Source of the DNA: Azonexaceae bacterium
GTDB lineage: Bacteria > Pseudomonadota > Gammaproteobacteria > Burkholderiales > Rhodocyclaceae
NCBI GenBank assembly: GCA_013335535.1
Contig: JAAXVL010000001.1
Coordinates: 203,764-267,763, forward strand
DNA: 64,000 nucleotides
Direction of reading: 5' to 3'
Each line of letters begins with the position of its first letter. Position 1 is the stretch's first letter. The notes below the pieces were generated by a model. It was not told the DNA's origin. It saw only the letters and a program-made list of their open reading frames with translations, and ran no database searches. Made by a program: the position numbers and the translations under genes. Positions 58,318 to 64,000 of this stretch are shown piece by piece.

Positions 58318-59387
58318 TCGAAACCGACAAACTCAGTCCGGCCGCAGTTTCCACGGTCGACCGGATAATTGCCCCAAATTCGAAATCCGCCCAGGAAGAG
58401 GCGCTCGAACGCGCCCTGCGCCCCAAGCGGCTGGCCGACTACACCGGGCAGGAAAAAATCCGCGAACAGCTCGAGATCTTCATTCAAGCGGCGAAGAACC
58501 GCAGCGAATCGCTCGATCACGTGCTGCTCTTCGGCCCGCCGGGGCTCGGCAAGACGACGCTGGCCCACATTGTTGCCGCCGAAATGGGCGTCAATCTGCG
58601 CCAGACCTCCGGCCCGGTGCTCGAACGCGCCGGTGACCTCGCCGCCATCCTGACCAACCTCGAACCGCACGACGTGTTGTTCATCGACGAAATTCACCGC
58701 CTGAGCCCCGTCGTCGAGGAAATCCTCTACCCGGCGCTCGAGGATTTCCAGATCGACATCATGATCGGCGAGGGCCCGGCGGCGCGTTCGGTCAAGCTCG
58801 ATCTGCCGCCCTTCACGCTGGTCGGCGCCACCACCCGCGCCGGCATGCTGACCAACCCGCTGCGCGACCGCTTCGGCATCGTCGCCCGCCTCGAGTTCTA
58901 CACCGCCGAAGAACTGAAAAGCATTGTCAGTCGTTCTGCCGCGCTGCTCAACGCACCCATCGACCCGGAAGGCGCCTTCGAAATCGCCAAGCGTTCGCGC
59001 GGCACGCCACGCATCGCCAACCGTCTGCTCCGCCGGGTACGCGACTACGCCGAGGTCAAGGCCGACGGCAACATCACGCGCGGCGTCGCCGACAAGGCGC
59101 TGCACATGCTCGACGTCGACCCGGCCGGCCTCGATCTCATGGACCGCAAGCTGTTGAGCGCCGTGATCGACAAGTTCGGCGGCGGCCCGGTCGGCGTCGA
59201 CAACCTTGCCGCGGCGATTGGCGAGGCGCGCGACACCATCGAGGATGTGCTCGAGCCCTACCTCATCCAGCAAGGTTACCTGCAGCGCACCCTGCGCGGC
59301 CGCATCGCCACGCCGGCCATCTATCGCCACCTCGGGCTGAGCGAGCCGGCCAGCGCCGTCGTCCGCGATTTGCTCGCCGACGAATAG
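58314..59387 (+). CDS. ruvB: Holliday junction ATPase RuvB
   Basis: A 357-residue AAA+ motor. Walker A is GPPGLGKT, Walker B is FIDEIHRL, and the C-terminal winged helix includes [20 protein letters not shown]. RuvB drives branch migration with RuvA. The N-terminus MIETDKL...[10 protein letters not shown] matches betaproteobacterial RuvB; between them [13 protein letters not shown] is encoded by a repeat copy (58349-58386), making this part of the protein overlap the dispersed repeat without a frame break. Confidence 0.95.
   Translation: MIETDKLSPAAVSTVDRIIAPNSKSAQEEALERALRPKRLADYTGQEKIREQLEIFIQAAKNRSESLDHVLLFGPPGLGKTTLAHIVAAEMGVNLRQTSGPVLERAGDLAAILTNLEPHDVLFIDEIHRLSPVVEEILYPALEDFQIDIMIGEGPAARSVKLDLPPFTLVGATTRAGMLTNPLRDRFGIVARLEFYTAEELKSIVSRSAALLNAPIDPEGAFEIAKRSRGTPRIANRLLRRVRDYAEVKADGNITRGVADKALHMLDVDPAGLDLMDRKLLSAVIDKFGGGPVGVDNLAAAIGEARDTIEDVLEPYLIQQGYLQRTLRGRIATPAIYRHLGLSEPASAVVRDLLADE
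58349..58386 (-). repeat. Dispersed repeat copy inside ruvB
   Basis: TTCCACGGTCGACCGGATAA is followed by TTGCCCCAAATTCGAAAT. It is close to copy h over its whole length. It encodes [13 protein letters not shown] in the non-catalytic N-terminal segment of RuvB. Confidence 0.75.
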
Positions 59388-59499
59388 CTAGGTTTCTGGT
59401 GATCTTTCCTTCTGTTTTGGCCGTCGGCGAGAAGTGCAAACATTGTCATGGAAACAGATCGTTACAAAACAATGTTGCAGCGCAAGGTAAAATTGTGGG

Positions 59500-59922
59500 A
59501 TGAAATACGAGCCGAAGCCCAACGCCTTCTCTATTCCCGTCCGCGTTTATTACGAGGATACCGATGCGGGCGGCGTCGTTTATTACGCCAATTACCTCAA
59601 GTTTTTCGAGCGCTGCCGCACCGAATGGATGCGTTTTGCCGGCCACGACCAGTCGGCGCTGGCCGAAGAAGCCGGCATCGGCTTCGTTGCCCGCAAGGCG
59701 AGCTGTGAGTACCTCAAGCCGGCCCGCCTCGATGATGAGCTGATTGTCGGCCTCGAAGTCGAGAAACTGACTCGTGTCCGCGTCATTTTCCGCCAGCACG
59801 TCCGCCGTGGCGACGTTGAGCTGGTCACCGGCACCGTCGAAATTGCCTGCGTCAACATGGCCACCATGACGCCGGCCGCCATCCCCGATTTTCTGCACCA
59901 AAAACTGGAAGCGCTTAAATGA
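59500..59922 (+). CDS. ybgC: Acyl-CoA thioesterase of the tol-pal operon
   Basis: A 140-residue hot-dog fold thioesterase. The catalytic Asp is in [23 protein letters not shown]. It hydrolyses short acyl-CoAs and interacts with acyl-carrier protein and phospholipid enzymes in other bacteria. It is the usual first gene of the tol-pal operon and overlaps tolQ by 4 bases. A promoter is expected in the 112 bases upstream, but I could not pick a convincing one. Confidence 0.94.
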   Translation: MKYEPKPNAFSIPVRVYYEDTDAGGVVYYANYLKFFERCRTEWMRFAGHDQSALAEEAGIGFVARKASCEYLKPARLDDELIVGLEVEKLTRVRVIFRQHVRRGDVELVTGTVEIACVNMATMTPAAIPDFLHQKLEALK

Positions 59923-60596
59923 ACGTCACCCAGGATCTGTCCATCCTCCACCTCATTCTCCAGGCCAGCGCGGTCGTTCAGGCCGTCATGGCCTTGCTGG
60001 CCGGCGTTTCGTTCATGTCCTGGTACTACATTTTCATGAAGCTGTTCGCCGTCAAGCAGGCGCGCCAGAAGACCGAAACCTTCGAGCGCGATTTCTGGTC
60101 GGGCGGCGACCTCAACAACCTGTTCAACAGCGCGGTCAATGACCGTCACCACGCCGGTTCCATGGAACGCATTTTCGAGTCCGGTTTCCGCGAATTCACC
60201 AAGCTGCGCGGCCAGAAGAACCTCGAATCCAAGGACATCGTCGACGGCTCCCGCCGCGCCATGCGCGCCACCTACCAGCGCGAGATGGACGGCCTCGAGT
60301 CGCACCTCGCCTTCCTCGCCTCGGTTGGCTCGGTCAGCCCCTACATTGGCCTCTTTGGCACCGTCTGGGGCATCATGCACGCCTTCCGCGGCCTGTCCAA
60401 CGTTGGTCAGGCGACACTGGCTTCCGTTGCTCCGGGTATCGCCGAAGCGCTAGTCGCCACGGCCATCGGCCTGTTCGCCGCCATTCCCGCCGTGCTCGCC
60501 TACAACCGCTTCTCGCACGACATCGACCGTCTGGCGACGCGCTACGAGTCGTTCATGGAGGAGTTCTCCAACATCCTCCAGCGCCAGATGAGATAA
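59919..60596 (+). CDS. tolQ: Tol-Pal system proton channel TolQ
   Basis: A 225-residue MotA/TolQ/ExbB family protein with three membrane helices (near residues 14-38, [20 protein letters not shown] and [20 protein letters not shown]). TolQ and TolR form the motor that energises TolA and Pal at the septum. It overlaps ybgC and is 4 bases from tolR. Confidence 0.95.
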   Translation: MNVTQDLSILHLILQASAVVQAVMALLAGVSFMSWYYIFMKLFAVKQARQKTETFERDFWSGGDLNNLFNSAVNDRHHAGSMERIFESGFREFTKLRGQKNLESKDIVDGSRRAMRATYQREMDGLESHLAFLASVGSVSPYIGLFGTVWGIMHAFRGLSNVGQATLASVAPGIAEALVATAIGLFAAIPAVLAYNRFSHDIDRLATRYESFMEEFSNILQRQMR

Positions 60597-60600
60597 GGCC

Positions 60601-61008
60601 ATGCGCCAGCGCCGTCTGAAAAACGAAATCAACGTCGTTCCTTACATTGACGTCATGCTCGTCCTGCTCGTCATCTTCATGGTGGCGACGCCGATGATGA
60701 CGACCGGTTCGGTCGATCTGCCGGCCTCCGGCACGGCGCCGCAAAAGCCGGACAAATACGTCAAGGTCCAGATCAAGGACGATGGCAGCCTGTCGCTGTT
60801 CAGCATCAAGGGTGATGAAACCAAGCTCAAGGGCATCAAGGATCTCAAGGCGCAACTGACGACCCTCAACGAGACGGACAAAAATACCCCCATCCTCATC
60901 GCCGGCGCCAAGGAAACCCAGTACAAGAACGTCATCGAAGTACTCGACGAGGCCAAGCGCGCAGGGTTTCAGCGAGTTGGTCTGGAAACTGCCAGCGCCA
61001 GCAAATAA
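60601..61008 (+). CDS. tolR: Tol-Pal system protein TolR
   Basis: A 135-residue protein with one membrane helix (IDVMLVLLVIFMVATPMM) that carries the proton-binding Asp in YIDVMLVLL, followed by a periplasmic domain. It is the ExbD equivalent of the Tol motor. It abuts tolA directly (next start right after its stop). Confidence 0.95.
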   Translation: MRQRRLKNEINVVPYIDVMLVLLVIFMVATPMMTTGSVDLPASGTAPQKPDKYVKVQIKDDGSLSLFSIKGDETKLKGIKDLKAQLTTLNETDKNTPILIAGAKETQYKNVIEVLDEAKRAGFQRVGLETASASK

Positions 61009-61806
61009 GTGGACATGATCCTCGACAAACCCGAAGAGCCCGGCAAGAAGTACGCGCTGGCGTTCACCATTGCGGTGCACGTGGCCTTGCTCGCTTTTCT
61101 GTTCTTCGGGGTGCAGTGGAAACGCAGCAAGCCAGAGATCATGGAAGTCGAGTTGTGGTCGCCGAAGCCGATGCCGGCCCAGTATGTGCCGCCGCCGCCT
61201 CCGCCGCCAGAACCGGAAGTGAAGCCGGAGCCGCCGAAACCGATCCCCAAGCTTGAGCCAAAGCCCGAACCGGTGCTCAAAAAGCCGGAAATCGTGGTCA
61301 AGGAAGAAAAGAAGAAGCCGGAGCCGAAAAAGCCCGAGCCCAAGCCGGAACCCCCGAAACCCGAGCCGAAAAAGCCGGAACCCAAGCCCGAGGTCAAACC
61401 GCCGCCCAAGTTCGATTTCAGCAAGGAACTGTCGCGCGAAACGGCCAACCTGAAACCTCACCCGAGTACCCAGCAACTGGCCAATGCCGCGGCGGCCGAG
61501 GCCGAGCAGCGGGCGTCGTCGAACAAGCGCGGGCTGGCCGATTACGCGAGCAAGATTCGCGGCAAGGTGCGCGGCAACATCGTCTTGCCGCCCTCCATTC
61601 AGGGTAATCCGGAGGCGGTTTTCGAAGTCAGTCAGCTGCCAACCGGCGAAGTCCTCGACGTCAAGCTCAAGCGCACTAGCGGCAATTCGGCACTGGATAC
61701 TGCTATCGAGCGTGCCATCCGCAAGTCCTCGCCCTTGCCTAAGCCGGATGACCCCTCTCAGTTCAAGCGGGAATTCGAAATCAAATACAAGCCGTTAGAA
61801 GAGTAA
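61009..61806 (+). CDS. tolA: Tol-Pal system protein TolA
   Basis: A 265-residue protein: N-terminal membrane helix (ALAFTIAVHVALLAFLFFGV), a long Pro/Glu/Lys-rich rod (about residues 60-140, of KPEPKKPEP type) and a C-terminal TonB-like domain (IRGKVRGNIVLPPSIQGNPE, SPLPKPDDPSQFKREFEIKY). The start is GTG at 61009 or ATG at 61015. TolA spans the periplasm between TolQR and TolB-Pal. The rod is shorter than in E. coli TolA, and Pro-rich rather than Ala/Lys-rich. Confidence 0.92.
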   Translation: MDMILDKPEEPGKKYALAFTIAVHVALLAFLFFGVQWKRSKPEIMEVELWSPKPMPAQYVPPPPPPPEPEVKPEPPKPIPKLEPKPEPVLKKPEIVVKEEKKKPEPKKPEPKPEPPKPEPKKPEPKPEVKPPPKFDFSKELSRETANLKPHPSTQQLANAAAAEAEQRASSNKRGLADYASKIRGKVRGNIVLPPSIQGNPEAVFEVSQLPTGEVLDVKLKRTSGNSALDTAIERAIRKSSPLPKPDDPSQFKREFEIKYKPLEE

Positions 61807-61822
61807 AATCGCGCGACCCCTT

Positions 61823-63109
61823 ATGAAAATGAATGCAATGTCCCCTCTTTTCCGTTTCATTTTTCTGCCTTTTTTCCTGTTTACCGTGGGAATCGCCCAG
61901 GCCCAGCTCTCGATCGAGATTACCGGTGCCGGCGCCAATCGCATTCCGGTCACCATCGTCGATTTTCCGGGTGATCCGGCCTCGTCCCGCATCATCACCT
62001 CGACCGTGCGCGCCGATCTCGAGCGCAGTGGCCTGTTCAAGCTGGTCGATCACAACAATCTGGCTTTCGACGAAAACGCCCCGATCAACCATGCCGACTG
62101 GAAGAGCCGTGGCGCCGACGCCCTGGCCGCCGGCAGCATTGCACGCAGCGCCGACGGCCGCATGGAAGCCCGTTTCCGTCTGTACGACACGCAAAAAGGT
62201 GTGTCGCTTGGTGGCGCCGCCTACGTGACCAACAGCGCCCAGTTGCGTGCCGCCGGGCATCGCATCGCCGATTTCATCTACGAAAAGCTGACCGGCGAGA
62301 AGGGGGTCTTCTCGACGCGCATCGCCTACGTCGTCAAGGCGCGCGGCCAGTTCCTGCTGCAGATCGCCGATTCCGACGGCCAGAATGCGGCGACCGCGCT
62401 GACCTCGACCGAACCGATCATTTCCCCGGTGTGGTCGCCGGACGGCGGCCGTCTGGCCTACGTTTCCTTCGAGAAGAAGAAGCCGGTCATCTACGTTCAT
62501 TCCCTGGCTTCCGGCCAACGCCAGATCGTTGCCAACTTCAAGGGCTCCAACTCGGCTCCGGGCTGGTCGCCGGACGGTCGCAAGCTGGCGGTTGTTCTGT
62601 CGAAGGATGGCTTCTCGCAGCTTTATTCGGTCAATGCCGACGGCAGCGGCCTGCAGCGCATCATCCAGTCCTCCGGCATCGATACCGAGCCGCGTTATTC
62701 GGCCGACGGCAGCACGATCTATTTCACCTCCGACCGCGGCGGCAGCCCGCAGGTTTATCAGGTTGGCGCCAGCGGCGGCGATGTCCGCCGCGTCACCTTC
62801 GAAGGCAGCTATAACGTCTCGCCGCGCCCGTCGCCGGACGGCAAGAACCTCGCCTTCATCAGCCGCCGCGAAGGCCGCTTCCAGCTCGCTGTCATGGATC
62901 TGGCCACGCGCCAGGTACAGGTGGTGAGCGACTCGAACAAGGACGAATCCCCGAGTTTCGCCCCGAATAGCCGCATGATCCTGATCGCCACTGAAATCGG
63001 CGGGCGCGGCGTACTATCGGCTGTCTCCAGCGATGGCAGGATCAAACAACGCCTCTCGGTCGCCGCAGGTGATGTACGCGAACCGGCCTGGGGTCCTTAC
63101 TATCAATAA
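61823..63109 (+). CDS. tolB: Tol-Pal system periplasmic protein TolB
   Basis: A 428-residue protein with signal peptide (FRFIFLPFFLFTVGIAQA), an N-terminal alpha/beta domain and a six-bladed beta-propeller with repeated SPDG motifs (WSPDGGRLAYVSFE, WSPDGRKLAVVLS, YSADGSTIYFTSD, PSPDGKNLAFIS). It links TolA, Pal and other envelope proteins. The signal-peptide coding region coincides with an eroded repeat copy (61854-61894). Confidence 0.95.
   Translation: MKMNAMSPLFRFIFLPFFLFTVGIAQAQLSIEITGAGANRIPVTIVDFPGDPASSRIITSTVRADLERSGLFKLVDHNNLAFDENAPINHADWKSRGADALAAGSIARSADGRMEARFRLYDTQKGVSLGGAAYVTNSAQLRAAGHRIADFIYEKLTGEKGVFSTRIAYVVKARGQFLLQIADSDGQNAATALTSTEPIISPVWSPDGGRLAYVSFEKKKPVIYVHSLASGQRQIVANFKGSNSAPGWSPDGRKLAVVLSKDGFSQLYSVNADGSGLQRIIQSSGIDTEPRYSADGSTIYFTSDRGGSPQVYQVGASGGDVRRVTFEGSYNVSPRPSPDGKNLAFISRREGRFQLAVMDLATRQVQVVSDSNKDESPSFAPNSRMILIATEIGGRGVLSAVSSDGRIKQRLSVAAGDVREPAWGPYYQ
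61854..61894 (+). repeat. Probable eroded dispersed-repeat copy in the TolB signal-peptide region
   Basis: GTTTCATTTTTCTGCC is followed by TTTTTTCCTGTTTACCGTGG. Spacing and both halves match the family with about five differences. It encodes part of the hydrophobic signal peptide. Confidence 0.5.
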
Positions 63110-63134
63110 TCCACACGTCTATCCGGAGAACTTC

Positions 63135-63680
63135 GTGAAAAAACTGCTTATCCCCGCCCTGCTGTCCGCCATTCTCGTCGGCTGTTCGACCACCCCACTG
63201 CCGGAAGACAGCAACGGTGCCCCGGTCGAGTCGCGCAGCGGTACCGGTACCGGTATCGCCTCGGTGACCGCCGGCGGTGTTGACGCCAACGGCCTGCCGC
63301 GCGAACTGACCGACCCGAAGAGCAAGCTGTCGCAGCGCAGCATCTACTTCGACCTCGACAAGTATGAAGTCAAGGACGAGTACAAGGATCTGGTTGCCGC
63401 CCACGCCAAGTACCTCAGCGCCAACAAGGGCTTCAAGGTTCTGCTGCAAGGCAATACCGACGAACGCGGCAGCCGCGAATACAACCTGTCGCTCGGCCAG
63501 AAGCGTGCCGAAGCCGTCAAGCGTTCGCTGACCCTGCTCGGCGTTTCGGAAGCCCAGATCGAATCCGTCAGCCTCGGCGAAGAAAAGCCGAAGGACGCCG
63601 GTCATGACGAAGCTGCCTGGTCGCAAAACCGTCGCGCCGACATCCTGTACAAGGGTGCCGACGGTCGCGGCGAGTTCTAA
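63135..63680 (+). CDS. pal: Peptidoglycan-associated lipoprotein Pal
   Basis: A 181-residue lipoprotein. The start is GTG at 63135 (MKKLLIPALLSAILVGCSTT), giving lipobox LVGC with the lipidated Cys at residue 17. The OmpA-like C-terminal domain has SIYFDLDKYEVKDEY and the peptidoglycan-binding signature LQGNTDERGSREYNLSLGQKRA. The frame is open upstream of the GTG, but the lipoprotein signal shows the true start. Confidence 0.95.
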   Translation: MKKLLIPALLSAILVGCSTTPLPEDSNGAPVESRSGTGTGIASVTAGGVDANGLPRELTDPKSKLSQRSIYFDLDKYEVKDEYKDLVAAHAKYLSANKGFKVLLQGNTDERGSREYNLSLGQKRAEAVKRSLTLLGVSEAQIESVSLGEEKPKDAGHDEAAWSQNRRADILYKGADGRGEF

Positions 63681-63685
63681 GCATC

Positions 63686-64000
63686 ATGCGCCCGGTTCGA
63701 ATCGCCCTTTTTATCGCCGCGCTGGGGGCTGCACAGGCCCAGGCCGGCGTGTTTGACGACGAAGAAGCGCGTCGCCAGGTTACTGATCTGCGGGTCAAGA
63801 CCGAGGCGCGATTCGACCAGCAGGCCAAGGGCCAGCTGGATCTGGCCAGCCAGATCCAGCGCCAGGCCGACGAGATTTCCCGTCTGCGCGGCCAGATCGA
63901 AACGCTCAATTACGAGCTCGAAACGGCCAAGAAGCGCCAGCAGGACTTCTATCTCGACCTCGATACCCGCCTGCGCAAGTTTGAAACGGCCGATAGTGCG
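63686..64000 (+). CDS. cpoB: Tol-Pal coordinator CpoB (YbgF), N-terminal part
   Basis: A frame running off the window end; 105 codons are visible. The product begins with a signal peptide (MRPVRIALFIAALGAAQAQA) followed by a coiled-coil region (QIQRQADEISRLRGQIETLN). This is the start of YbgF/CpoB, whose C-terminal TPRs would lie outside. It is 5 bases after pal, the usual last gene of the tol-pal operon. Confidence 0.88.
   Translation, partial: MRPVRIALFIAALGAAQAQAGVFDDEEARRQVTDLRVKTEARFDQQAKGQLDLASQIQRQADEISRLRGQIETLNYELETAKKRQQDFYLDLDTRLRKFETADSA

Noticed and set aside
61150..61420. Internal DNA repeats in tolA
   Set aside because: The repeated KPEPKKPEP coding is the normal low-complexity rod of TolA, not a mobile or regulatory repeat.

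Overview
The window is a stretch of high-GC chromosome from a betaproteobacterium, most likely a Rhodocyclales member close to Dechloromonas. This rests on gene content and order (mnmG-rsmG-parA-parB next to an atp operon, a UbiE/UbiJ block, a regulatory PTS, ruvC-ruvA-ruvB followed by tol-pal), on a PEP-CTERM protein, and on a circularly permuted tmRNA gene with the tag ANDEQFAIAA. The genus is inference; no database search was possible.

Layout. 0-5 kb: 3' end of a CCG-domain Fe-S oxidoreductase, a HIT protein, an unknown protein, a DUF971 protein, ubiE and ubiJ. 5-12 kb (minus): complete atpIBEFHAGDC operon with a good sigma70-type promoter. 12-16 kb (minus): mnmG-rsmG-parA-parB, each pair overlapping by 4 bp, as often found near oriC. 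16-23 kb: c-di-GMP genes (EAL; HD-GYP with an altered HD motif), a receiver-TPR protein and a FecR/DUF6600 secreted protein. 23-29 kb (minus): a branched-chain amino acid type ABC transporter in which both permeases and one ATPase are fused, plus LivF and two tandem binding proteins. 29-30.3 kb: riboflavin synthase and the permuted tmRNA. 30.3-40 kb: a TonB/ExbBD cluster with two outer-membrane receptors, one OprC/NosA-like (copper), a BNR-type exported protein with a CECC motif, a thioredoxin-like protein and a Crp/Fnr-type regulator. 40-43 kb: a Sel1 protein and EIIA(Man)-HPr-EI. 43-54 kb: mixed metabolic and accessory genes (DMT exporters, LysR regulators, IlvE, NAT, PEP-CTERM, VOC, HerA-like ATPase). 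53.6-64 kb: yebC, a small Cys-rich exported protein, ruvCAB interrupted by a MITE-like element, and ybgC-tolQRAB-pal-cpoB.

The most striking unexplained signal is a dispersed repeat of about 40 bp. Its core is CCACGGTCAACCGGAAAAA (reverse: TTTTTCCGGTTGACCGTGG), followed after about 3 variable bases by a GCCCAAAATTGAAAT-like half. The 11-mer GGTTGACCGTG occurs 10 times in 64 kb on either strand. Most copies lie just 3' of genes, several are built into Rho-independent terminators, and others lie inside reading frames (mnmG, ruvB, the BNR protein, the TolB signal peptide). It could be a DNA-uptake-like sequence, a REP-like element or a terminator module. Which of these is right cannot be settled from this window.
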